From Mortierella sp. BCC40632 (taxonomy: Eukaryota; Mortierellomycota; Mortierellomycetes; Mortierellales; Mortierellaceae), in the NCBI GenBank assembly GCA_011634665.1, contig WAEK01000009.1:1665501-1729500 (forward strand): DNA of 64,000 nucleotides, read 5' to 3'. Positions within the stretch are counted from its first letter, which is position 1; every line of letters begins with the position of its first letter. Shown piece after piece: positions 40,781 through 50,521 of the stretch. Under the pieces are notes generated by a model. It saw nothing but the letters and a program-made list of their open reading frames with translations. It was not told where the DNA came from and ran no database searches. The translations under genes were made by a program, and so were the position numbers.

Positions 40781-41466
40781 CATATCATGTGGAGTATATT
40801 GATGTTTTTGCTACAAGGGAACAACATGTATTCATTGCCTATCTGATACATCACTTTGTACTTGCAGTAGTGTTCTTCAACTCAACTCACCAACTCACCG
40901 ACTCAACTCAACTCAACTCATGAGTTGAGTTGAGTTCAAACTTTCTCCCGACTCGTGTAACATGAGTTGAGTTGAGTCGAGGCTTTTTTCGACTCATGAA
41001 CTTATGAGTTGAGTTGAGTTGAGTTGGAGTGAGTCGACTCGCTTACAGGGCGTATATGCCCTGAGATGAGATGAGTTCAACTTTTCAACTCATGAGTTGA
41101 GTTGAGTTGAGTTGAGTTGGAGTGAGTCGACTCGCTTACAGGGCGTATATGCCCTGTGATGAGATGAGTTCAACTTTTCAACTCATGAGTTGAGTTGAGT
41201 TGAGTTGAGTTCAAACTTTTCGACTCATGAGTTGAGTTGAGTTCAGATTTTTCCCAACTCATGTGTGCATGAGTTGAGTTGAGTCGAACCCCCAACTCAA
41301 CTCAACTTTACTCTTGGGAAACACTAACTTGCGGAGAACGTTACTTTGGAGTAGACTTTCAAATTGACTAGGACACTCTGCGCGAAGACTTTGAATATGA
41401 CCAGGAATATGAAGAGGAACTCCAGACCATTCTCAGCGACAATTCATACAACAATGAAGAGACATA
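40781..41466 (+). pseudogene. Unidentified host-like gene, broken copy 2 (split by MITE-D)
   Basis: EYIDVFATREQHVFIAYLIH before MITE-D, and ERYFGVDFQID-stop-DTLREDFEYDQEYEEELQTIL after it, ending SYNNEET and TAA at 41464-41466. It matches the end of copy 1 at 39235-39505. One in-frame TAG. Acidic C-terminus. Confidence 0.4.
40868..41326 (-). mobile_element. GAGTT-rich MITE copy D
   Basis: 459 bp, orientation as B. Flanks ACTTGCAG and ACTTGCGG agree in seven of eight bases. It is longer than the others because a 93-bp internal segment (with the gcttacagggcgtatatgcc motif at 41041 and 41134) is tandemly duplicated. Confidence 0.92.
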
Positions 41467-41650
41467 AAGTCCTCCACTTGGATGATCAACCAAATCACGA
41501 TTTAGCCTAATCACTTCCATCTCTCATCTCCCATCATAGCACCCCACGTCAAGACTTCTAACAAATATTCCCACGACCTTCACCTCTTTTTTTATTCTCA
41601 GTGCTTGCCTCTGTAGATTCGCTTTAGTGAGCAAAGTGTTTTATTCTCAA
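41467..41650. other. Short non-coding stretch left of Ty3-A2
   Basis: Follows the end of the host-like pseudogene and ends in the TGGAT duplication of A2. Nothing recognised. Confidence 0.5.
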
Positions 41651-41655
41651 TGGAT

Positions 41656-41725
41656 TGTACCAGTATAAATAGACCCTCCCTCCCCCTCTAATAAACAGCA
41701 GCTCTTCTGACCCCTTACTGTTGCA
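41656..41725 (+). repeat. A2 5' LTR (70 bp)
   Basis: Same as A1 except C for G in aacagCagctc. TATAAATA and AATAAA retained; primer site follows at 41726. Confidence 0.95.
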
Positions 41726-41928
41726 TGGCAGCAAAGGTATTCTGATTCACCCTGAACCCTGGCCCCTGATAATTTTTTTTCACAACGTCCGCTATAACCA
41801 CTCCCCCACCCTGAGCCCCTCCCCCTGACCCCTGACCCCTGCCTCCCCCCTCCCAACCACCCCAAACACCAGAACCTTGCCTACTCCTTGATCCCCTTGT
41901 TGAAGCCTTATCACGTCTCGATATCACA

Positions 41929-42839
41929 ATGTCCTCCGAAGCCCAACCCTCTGCCCCTTCCTACCGTTACCCCCATCCTGAGAAGTATCAAGGTAGCCGC
42001 GATGGATTCACTGCCCTGACATGGCTCCGCAGTGTGAAGCGATATTTTTCTGGCGACGGCCACACCAGATTCAATCAAGACAGTGGTCGCTGCTTCCCTT
42101 CTAGGCGATGCAGCAGGACAATGGTTCGACGGTTCCGGTCTCGCCGATGATGCTGACTTTGCCGAGTTTTGAGAAAAAATTCAAGTTGGCTTACATCCCC
42201 TCCGACTTTGACCAAGTGCTGCGATCAAGACTGGCGACTCTGAAAATGACCACTACTGTTGATGCTCATGTCGCCGAAACCAAGCGCCTCCTTACGGCTC
42301 TCCTCGCCGATGCCACCTCGGACTTTACTCGTGCCGAGCTGGAGAAGTTTGCACACGTCTCCTTTTTGGAAGGATGCCCCAAGAACTTACAGCAACTCCT
42401 CAGAGCTCTCATGATCACTCAGGTTTTGAATATCTACCAACTCCTCGAGGCAGCCGAGCAGTACGACAGAGTGTACAACTTTACACCAGACAACCCAAGG
42501 AATAACCAGTCGGGATTCGTGACAACCCAAGCTTCCGTTGTGGCAGCACAAATGCAGGCTCCAGCATCTGGCCCAACCCCGATGGAGATCGATAATCTTC
42601 GAATGGAGATCAATGCCCTCCGACGACACCTCCAAGGCTCAAGCCCCCTCCCAAAATTAACTGACACCGAAAGGAAAAAGCTCATGGCCAGGGGTGCTTG
42701 CTTCAAGTGCCGCCGTGATGGACACCGCGCAAATGAGTGCCCAGGCAAAAATGGCGGTCGGCATGTGAATAACATAGCGACCGATGAGGGGCACCGGCTC
42801 CGCGGAGTCGGGGGAAAAGCCTCGAGCGACCGGGATTAG
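41929..42839 (+). CDS. Ty3-A2 Gag
   Basis: Starts MSSEAQPSAPSY. The frame breaks at T and A runs near 42045 (one extra T against A1) and near 42170. After that it is open from FKLAYIPSDFDQVL through the CCHC knuckle CFKCRRDGHRANEC (42706-42747) to the stop at 42837-42839. Role as for A1 Gag; the differences from A1 lie in runs of identical bases. Confidence 0.88.
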
Positions 42840-42872
42840 TCCAGGACCCGGCCGCTGAAGCTCCCCTCCTCC

Positions 42873-44110
42873 TTGTCTCTGGACAGGGGGAGTGCAAGTA
42901 GTCTAGAGTTAAGTATTAAAAATACGGAGAATAAAATTGTTTGTACCCACTCCACCTCACTACCCACTCCTCCTATTGAAACTCCCCTATTATGTAAGAA
43001 AGACCCTGACCTACCCCCAACCCCTGACCACATGTTTTCGGACCCTCAATCTGACTTTGTCAGTGAGAAGACAAACTCGTGTGCGACGGTGGACCTGGAC
43101 CCACTTGCTCCCTCGTCTTTAGACTCTCCCTCCAAGGATACAAAGAAATCAAAAAGCCGAAAAAAAAAGATTAAGCTTTTGTTCTTTTTCTCTCAAGGAC
43201 GCAGAACGGACTCTGCTGACATTCATTGGCTCTGTGAATGGTCACCCAGCAAAAAAATATTGATCGACGGTGGTGCTGAAGGTAATGTCATCAGCTACTC
43301 TTTTCAGAAAGAAACACTCCATTCCCACCACCTCAATCGACCCTATCCCTATTGTCCTCCCAAACGGCTCTGCATCATTCGCGGCGAATGCATGCACTAT
43401 TCAACTACAACGAGACAAGTATGATGACTTCATCGATGCAATCGAATACAAGTTATCAAAAGTACGACTTAATCCTCGGAAAACCTTGGCTCACACGGAT
43501 CAACCCCCGTATCAACTGGCAGACAAACGACTTACACTTCCGACACAATGGCAATAAGGTATTCTGGTGCTGTTCGGAGTCAGACGCCCCATCACTTACC
43601 CGTACCACCGATGAATTTGTCTTGAGCCCCATCAACTTCCACTCCATGATGACCCAACCAGGAAGTGAGGTATTTATGGCACTGGTCAACCTCGCTCCCA
43701 ATGAGGCAGAAAAAGAGACACCTCCTGAAGTGACCCCGATCCTGGAAGAGTACTCCGACGTGTTTCCCAAAACACTTCCTGATGGCCTCCCACCGGACAG
43801 AGGCGACGAAATGCACATCGAGACTGACCCAACAGCCGACCCCCCTGTTCGACCTGTTATTCGTCTTTCAATTGCCGAACTGGATGAGCTTCGTAAGCAA
43901 CTTGATGAGCTATTGAAAAAGGGATTCATCAAGCCAAGTACTTCTCCATATGGTGCCCCTGTCCTTTTTGTGAAGAAGAAAGAAGGTACATTGCGTATGT
44001 GTGTCGACTACCGGGGATTGAACCGTATCACAAAGAAAAACAGGCACCCCCTCTTCCACGCATCGATGAGCTCATCGATAGGATCCGAGACTCCAAGTAC
44101 TTTTACCAAG
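42873..44110 (+). CDS. Ty3-A2 protease region and RT start
   Basis: Protease motif [13 protein letters not shown], then [16 protein letters not shown], and without a frame break through [15 protein letters not shown] into [30 protein letters not shown] and [12 protein letters not shown]1 needs a frame change in this linker. Breaks here fall near 43255 (A run), 43460 (A run) and 44047 (C run). Confidence 0.87.
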
Positions 44111-45117
44111 CTGGATCTAATGTCTGGCTATCACCAACAGCGCATCTATGGCCCTCATACGCACAAGACGGCTTTCCGATGCAGATATGGCCACTTTGAA
44201 TTTAATGTTATTCCTTTTTGGATTGACCAACGCCCCTGCTGCTTTCTCGGCAATGATGCGAAAGGCTATGGACCCACTTCTCGACAAATGCATTGTTATT
44301 TATCTTGACGACATTCTAATATTCTCCAAGACAAAAGAAGACCACCTAGAACACATCCGAAAAGTCCTTGAATTACTCCGCAAGAATAGACTTTATGCAA
44401 AGCTCAGCAAATGTTCATTCCTTCAAGAAGAGACCGAGTTCCTCGGCCATATCATCTCCAAGGACGGTATCAAGCCCAACGGTGGTTTGATCAAGGCTAT
44501 CCAGGAATGGCCTACCCCTGAGAAGCAGAAAGACGTACAACAGTTCATTGGTCTTGCTCAGTTTTATCAGCAATACATCAAAGGGTTTGCTGACATTGCT
44601 CTACCACTAACAGCACTACTCGGAGAAGGAAAACCGTTCAAGTGGGGAGATGAGGAGAACAAGGCTTTCCTCTCGCTCAAAGACGTCATGACTAAAGCAC
44701 CAGTTCTCATTATTTACGACCCTGATCGCGCAACCATTGTGGAAACTGACGCTTCTGGATTCGCCGTGGCAGCCGTATTACTCCAAAAGGACGATTCAGG
44801 ACAATGGAGACCAGTTGCCTTCACCTCAAAGAAAATGAACTCTGCCGAACGCAATTATCCAACACATGAACAGGAGCTATTGGCCGTTGTCCATGCACTT
44901 AGAACTTGGCGCTATTATTTGGATGGAAAGAAGTTCACTGTCAACACCGATCACGCCACTCTCCGCCACTTTCCAACCCAGCCCAAACTCACCAAAAGAC
45001 AGGCCCGATGGATGGAGCTATTACAAGAGTATGATTTCCAATTCCGCTATAAGCGTGGAGCCGACAACATTGTTCCTGATGCTCTATCACGACGCCCCGA
45101 TCTAAAAAAAATGACCC
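44110..45117 (+). CDS. Ty3-A2 RT palm and RNase H
   Basis: [73 protein letters not shown], then RNase H with [38 protein letters not shown] and [14 protein letters not shown]. One extra T near 44215 breaks FGLTNAP; otherwise open over more than 300 codons, including the point where A1 is shifted. Confidence 0.9.
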
Positions 45118-45139
45118 GCCCTGTACAATTAATTCAGTG

Positions 45140-46629
45140 GAGGTCTCGCTTGACCCAGGTATTAGGCAGCGCCTGATAGAAGGCTATATGACCGATCCTT
45201 GTCTGAAGTCGATCTATGAAAGCTGCCTCCAGGGAAGTCCACCCCCACGCTACCATCTGAAGAAGGATTTGCTTTTATGTTTTACGCCGGGGTGACACCT
45301 TGCTATGTATTCCTCGCAAAGCTGACATTCGTCTCGATCTATTGCATGATGCCCACGACTCTGCCATAGCAGGACACTTGGGATTCGACAAGACATATGA
45401 CAAGATAAGAAGGATTGCCTTCTGGCCCAAGATCGCGAGGGACACCAGGCTTTATGTGCAATCGTGTGAGAGCTGTCAGCGCAATAAGCCTAGCAACCAT
45501 CGACCAGTAGGACTACTCCAACCCTTGACAGTACCCGGACAACGATGGGAAACCGTGACAATGGACTTTGCAGTTAATCTACCCAAGACTCCTCGAGGAT
45601 ATGACGCAATCGCAGTATTTGTTGATAAATTGTCGAAGCAAGTCCACTTTTGCCCCTTGTAAGACTACGGATACAGCAGCCGATACTGCAAGGATATTTT
45701 TCGACAATATATTCAGACTACACGGGATGCCTACGACCATTGTCTCAGACCGCGACACCAAGTTCTGCAGTCACTTCTGGCAGGAACTGCACAAGCTCAT
45801 GAATGTTAAGTTGGCTATGTCGACAGCTTTCCACCCCCAGACAGATGGACAGTCGGAGCGAGCAATTGGGACACTCTCATCAATACTACGAGCATTTGTC
45901 GATCAAAAGCAGACCAACTGGGACCTCTTTTTGTCTGCTGCCGAATTTGCATACAACAACTCGGTCAACCCTACCACTGGATACTCGCCCTTCTTCTTGA
46001 CCATGGGCTACCACCCTAGACTCCCCTCATCTCTTCTCCAACCTACGGAAACCAGTGTACCAAGTGTGGATGACTTTGTCAACGCTCAGTCCTCCAGCCT
46101 CCAAATAGCCCAGGAAAATATCCGTTTGGCACAAGAGAACCAGGAGTGGAATGCAAATACAAAGCGTGTGGACCATGACTACAAAGTTGGTGATATGATC
46201 ATGCTGAACGCAGAGAACATCACCATCCCAGCATACAGCACAAGATCATCGAAAAAGCTGCAACAGCGCTTTTATTGGACCATTCCCCCTCCTGGAAAAG
46301 CACTCACCTGTTACTTTCAAGGTTGAACTGCCTCCTGCCATGAAAATCCACGATGTCTTCCATGTGGACAGGTTCAGACACTACCACCCTTCACCAGAGG
46401 ACCTTGGAGCTAGGACTCCTCCACGACCTGACCCCGAGATAGTCGACGGCGAAGAGGAGTACGAGGTAGAAGAAGTGTTGGAGTACCGAAGGCACAGGAG
46501 GCAACACCAATTCCTAGTTCGCTGGAAGGGATACACTAGAGAAGACGATACCTGGGAACCAGTCAAGAACCTAGAGCATTGCCCCGATCTAGTAGAAAAA
46601 TTTAAAAAAGATAATGGGTTGGATTTTTA
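45140..46629 (+). CDS. Ty3-A2 integrase with chromodomain
   Basis: HHCC finger (HDSAIAGHLGFDKT, SCESCQRNK), core with TMDFAVNLPKTPRGYDAIAV, VDKLSKQVHF (A1 has a stop here), VSDRDTKFCSHFWQ, and the glutamate motif FHPQTDGQSERAIGTLSS intact. The C-terminal chromodomain EEEYEVEEVLEYRRHRRQHQ, LVRWKGYTREDDTWEPV is open to the end, KKDNGLDF. Breaks remain near 45275, 45652 and 46290, each at a run of T or C. Confidence 0.88.
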
Positions 46630-46640
46630 AAAGGGAAAGG

Positions 46641-46710
46641 TGTACCAGTATAAATAGACCCTCCCTCCCCCTCTAATAAACAGCAGCTCTTCTGACCCCT
46701 TACTGTTGCA
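46641..46710 (+). repeat. A2 3' LTR (70 bp)
   Basis: Identical to the A2 5' LTR; preceded by aaaagggaaagg. Confidence 0.95.
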
Positions 46711-46715
46711 TGGAT

Positions 46716-47109
46716 GCTCATTGATCAATCAGGTGCATTTCAGGTTCTTGCTAATTGTGTTCTTGATTCATGCTTCAGTACTTCGTTTGTCCTCCTCTGC
46801 TTTGGAGAGCTGCTTTGATACGTCTCGGCATACTCTCATAGAGCTTGTGGAGGTAGTCTTCCGGAAGATTTCTCCAAATGTCCTCCACACGTTCCCAGAG
46901 CATGTCTGTATCAGCTGGGTCAATGCGATACTGGTTGAGACGACGCTTGATGTGGCTCCAGACATGCTCAATGATATTGAGATCAGGAGAGTTGGCTGGC
47001 CACTCAAGAAGAGTAAATCTCTGCTTGGCAAACCATCTCTTCATGATCTTTGCAGTATGGATCTTGGAGTTTTCTTGTTGGAAAAAGGACTCTGCTGGAT
47101 CCATGCCTC
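46716..47109 (-). pseudogene. Tc1-3: C-terminal half of a transposase
   Basis: Minus strand: MDPAESFFQQENSKIHTAKI, WPANSPDLNIIEHVWSHIKR, ending in SRGGQTKY. The second catalytic aspartate is replaced by Glu (QQEN for QQDN), so it could not be active even if complete. Cut on the right by the X2 LTR and on the left by A2. Closest to Tc1-4. Confidence 0.85.
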
Positions 47110-47269
47110 TAACAAAGAAGGGAGTGGCAGGAAAAGATGATCTTTATTGGTGGTAGGTGAAGGGACTATTTATACATGTGAGTGAGGTGGACCTTTTAAG
47201 TTATAGGGGTGGGAGTGGACATGACCTCAAAGGTTAAAGGGGTGGGTGCTGATGGTCGATACTGTGACA
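47110..47269 (-). repeat. X2 3' LTR (160 bp)
   Basis: Same as the X1 LTR but one base shorter in an A run. Followed by a polypurine stretch on the minus strand. Confidence 0.82.
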
Positions 47270-47279
47270 CCTTCCCCCA

Positions 47280-48530
47280 TTAAGTGAAGCAGGTCGTGAT
47301 CCTTACAGTACTGTCTAAGGGTGTCTTCACAATGTGAAAGATTTTTGAGAGGCTCCCAGGTGGCATCTGAAGCAGCATCGTACCCGACCCATTTGACAAG
47401 AAAAACTTGTCTTTTTCGTTTTGGGTGTCGTCCTGTGCGCTAAGATAGCCTCTACTTCATGTTCCTCATTACCCCTCAATGATATCGGGTTCTGGAGGAG
47501 GTGAAGACCGGCGGCCAAGCGACTCTGGAGATGGAACAAACGGTTTAAAACGGTCGACATGAAATACGTCATGTATTTTCAATGTAGGGGGTAGCTCGAC
47601 CTTGAAGGAGACCGGGCTTCGTTGTTCGAGGAGTGTGAACGGGCCAAAGTATCGAGCCTGTAGTGATGCAGCTGGTCGGCTAGAGTCATACGCAGTTGTG
47701 ATGTTTTCCGTACTGAGCAGGACTTGGTCCCCCACTTTGAATGAGTGTGGCCTCCGGTGAGCATCAGCATTCTTGATTTGCTGATTCTGAGCCGAGAGAA
47801 GGCTGTCTTGTGCCAGAGATAATGAGGTCTTCTGCAAGGCAACAAATTTGTCCATGTCTGTGGGACAAGCTTCTTCAGGGGCCCGAGGAGGGAAGCAGGA
47901 ACCCGTGGATGGAATCCATGATTGAGAAAAAATGGGGAGACTCCTGTGGATGAATTGACGGCATTGTTGTATGCGAATTCTGCAGCAGGGAGGTATAGGT
48001 CCCAGTCATCCTGTTTGTGGTTCACTAGACTCCGAAGAACTGACTTAAGAGTTTGAATGGCTCGTTCGGATTGACCATCTGTCTGCGGATGAAATGCTGA
48101 GGACATGGCAAGCTTCGTTCCTAGTCGCTCGTGGAGGCGCTTCAAAAAGGAACTAGTGAACTTGCTATCCCGGTCGGAGACAATCGTGGAGGGCAACCCA
48201 TGGAGGCGAAAGACATTTGCAAAAGAAACAATTGGCAACGTCCTTTGCTGAATCTGTAGTCCGACTAGGGGCAAAATGGACCTGTTTCGACAATTTGTCT
48301 ACGAAGACAGTGATTGCATCGAATTTGCGTGCTGTTTGTGGTAGTTTTACCACGAAATCCATTGATACTGTGTCCCAACGTTGTTCTGGAATGGCTAAAG
48401 GTTGAAGAAGTCCAGCTGGAAGGCGGCGGACTGCTTTGTTACGTTGGCAGCTCGAGCAGGATTCGACATACCGTCGGACATCATTTGACATCTTAGGCCA
48501 ATAGGCAAAACCGCCGTAAGGTGGCGTATG
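47280..48530 (-). pseudogene. Ty3-X2 integrase and chromodomain
   Basis: SCSSCQRNKAVRRLPAGLLQ, VDKLSKQVHFAPSRTTDSA, VSDRDSKFTSSFLKRLHE, SSAFHPQTDGQSERAIQTLK and PPTLKIHDVFHVDRFKPFVP. The chromodomain starts EEHEVEAILAHRTTPKTK and is broken at an A or T run. Frame breaks near 48225, 47930, 47590 and 47475. Confidence 0.85.
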
Positions 48531-50130
48531 TCTTGTCAAAGCCGAAGTGGCCTGATATTGCAGCATCATGAACCTCGTGGAGTAGGATTAAACGCAGAGT
48601 GGACGACTTCGGGACGCAGAGTAATAGGTCACCCTTGCGCTCGACATACAATAGACCGTCCTGCAAAAAGTAGTGTGGTGGTGGTTGGCCTTGAAGACAC
48701 CTCTCATAGACGGGAGCAAGACCAGGGTCATCAGCATACCCCTCTATAACGTGCTGTCTCCAACTTGTATCCGTCTGAAGGCTGAAAGAGTTGATGGACA
48801 TAGGGACAGGATCTGGTTCAAGTTTATCAGGTTCGCGGTGGTCCGGACGACGAGAGAGAGCATCTGGTACGATGTTCTCAATTCCCCGCTTGAACTTGAA
48901 CTCGAAATCATACTCTTGGAGGAGTTCCATCCATCTCGCCTGGCGCCTTGTCAGTTTGGGCTGGGTTGGAAAGTGTCTCAGCGTATCGTGATCGGTATAT
49001 ACAATAAAGTGTGAACCGTCTAAGTAAAAGCGCCATGTTTTGAGGGCGTGGACAACAGCCAGGAGTTCCTGTTCATGGGTAGGGTAGTTCCGTTCAGCTG
49101 GGTTTAGTTTGCGGGATGTAAATGCGACAGGTCTGGATGATCCGTCGGCGTCTGTTTGAAAAAGAACAGCACCTATGGCAAATCCAGAGGCATCAGTCTC
49201 CACTGTGGACGGCAGATCGGGGTCAAAGATTCGTAGGACTGGAGCGGAGCTGATTGCAGATTTGAGGCTAAGGAATGCTTGTTCGCTGTTTTCATCCCAT
49301 ACGAACTGATGGTTTTCGCCAAGGAGGGAGGTGAGGGGAAGTGCGATGTCGGCAAAATTCTTGATATATTGGTGATAAAATTGCGCAAGACCAAGAAATT
49401 GCTGAACGTCGCGTTGTTTCTCCGGTCGTGGCCATTCACGAATCGCTTTAACAAGCCCAGCATTGGTGTGAACGCCATCTTTGGTTATTACATGGCCGAG
49501 AAACTCCGTTTCTTCTTTCATGAAAGAGCACTTGCTCAGCTTGGCGTACAGTCCATGTTTTCGGAGGAGGGCAAGGACACTTCGAATATGGCGGAGATGC
49601 TCGGTCTTGGTTTTTGAATAAATCAAGATATCGTCGTCGAGGTAGACGACAACCCACTTGTCCAGAACAGGATCGAGTACTTTCAGCATCATATTGGAAA
49701 AGGAAGCCGGTGCATTTGTGAGGCCAAATGGAACCACATTAAACTCAAAATGACCGTATCTGCAGCGAAAAGCTGTCTTGTGCGTGTGTGGTCCATAGAT
49801 GCGCTGTTGGTGGTAACCAGAAATGAGGTCAAGCTTGGTAAAGTAGCGAGCGCCACGGAATCTGTCAATAAGCTCGTCTATTCTGGGCAGCGGGTGGCGA
49901 TTCTTCCTTGTGATACTGTTGAGAGCGCGATAATCGACGCACATTCGGAGAGTGCCATCAGCCTTCTTGACGAATAAAACAGGGGCACCATACGGAGACG
50001 TGCTTGGTTTGATGAACTTTTTGGAGAGTAGGTCGTCCAGTTGTTTCTTTAGCTCGTCAAGTTCAGCAACAGATAGTCGAATGACGGGGCGGAAGGGGGG
50101 GTCTGCCGCTGGGTCAGTGTCGATACGCAT
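48493..50130 (-). CDS. Ty3-X2 RT and RNase H (long open frame)
   Basis: 545-codon open frame, starting [19 protein letters not shown] motifs: [85 protein letters not shown]. The catalytic box has one extra Asp (LDDD) from an in-frame cgt duplication at 49633-49639. RNase [49 protein letters not shown]. It continues to the integrase finger (HEVHDAAISGHFGFDKT). The best-preserved RT of the X family here. Confidence 0.9.
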   Translation of the reverse strand: MRIDTDPAADPPFRPVIRLSVAELDELKKQLDDLLSKKFIKPSTSPYGAPVLFVKKADGTLRMCVDYRALNSITRKNRHPLPRIDELIDRFRGARYFTKLDLISGYHQQRIYGPHTHKTAFRCRYGHFEFNVVPFGLTNAPASFSNMMLKVLDPVLDKWVVVYLDDDILIYSKTKTEHLRHIRSVLALLRKHGLYAKLSKCSFMKEETEFLGHVITKDGVHTNAGLVKAIREWPRPEKQRDVQQFLGLAQFYHQYIKNFADIALPLTSLLGENHQFVWDENSEQAFLSLKSAISSAPVLRIFDPDLPSTVETDASGFAIGAVLFQTDADGSSRPVAFTSRKLNPAERNYPTHEQELLAVVHALKTWRFYLDGSHFIVYTDHDTLRHFPTQPKLTRRQARWMELLQEYDFEFKFKRGIENIVPDALSRRPDHREPDKLEPDPVPMSINSFSLQTDTSWRQHVIEGYADDPGLAPVYERCLQGQPPPHYFLQDGLLYVERKGDLLLCVPKSSTLRLILLHEVHDAAISGHFGFDKTYATLRRFCLLA

Positions 50131-50167
50131 AGCATCACCTCGGTCGGGGGGAAGGCCTGATGGGAGG

Positions 50168-50415
50168 TGTCACGACAACCACCGCGTACCAAGAGCCAAT
50201 GGTCAAATGAGATTGACTGTTGTTCGCCACCACAGAAGCCACCCGCAGTAGTTAGTCAGTATGACTCACTGCAACACAGCCCAATCATCTAGTATAAGTA
50301 GTTCCTTTCTCCCCCACCAGTAACCAGCATCCAGAAATAAAATCTTCTTCCCTGAGTACCTGCCTTGTCTTCCCCCCCATCCATTTCCCCTTGGTCCCAG
50401 TGTCAGTTCCTGACA
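50168..50415 (+). repeat. Ty3-V 5' LTR (about 248 bp)
   Basis: TGTCACGACAACC...CAGTTCCTGACA with AATAAA near 50336. Only one V LTR is present, so the end is inferred from TG...CA and the TGGATCATAACC primer-like site at 50420. Confidence 0.65.
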
Positions 50416-50443
50416 TTTCTGGATCATAACCATTCCTGTTTCC

Positions 50444-50521
50444 ATGTCCCAGTCCATCGAAGCCGACCAGATCGAGTTTCTCAACTCACTGGCCCCTCGC
50501 ATCGCCAATCTCGAAGCCCGC
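50444..50521 (+). pseudogene. Ty3-V Gag, first 26 codons
   Basis: ATG of MSQSIEADQIEFLNSL to NLEAR, cut in frame by R4. The next codons are at 52592 on the minus strand. Confidence 0.8.

Larger units (their letters stand above)
41651..46715 (+). mobile_element. Ty3-A2: complete chromovirus with 70-bp LTRs
   Basis: Identical 70-bp LTRs (41656-41725, 46641-46710), perfect 5-bp duplication TGGAT (41651-41655, 46711-46715), and the same primer site as A1. It differs from A1 mainly in homopolymer lengths, so both are recent. Confidence 0.95.
47110..50167 (-). mobile_element. Ty3-X2 chromovirus, 5' part missing
   Basis: 3' LTR, chromodomain, integrase, RNase H and RT on the minus strand; cut at 50167 by the Ty3-V LTR, before protease and gag. 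Near-identical to X1 over 3 kb. Confidence 0.9.

Noticed and set aside
50168..50415. Treating the Ty3-V LTR as another R or Q copy
   Set aside because: It shares only the TGTC start; length and interior differ and it is followed by a primer-like site and gag.
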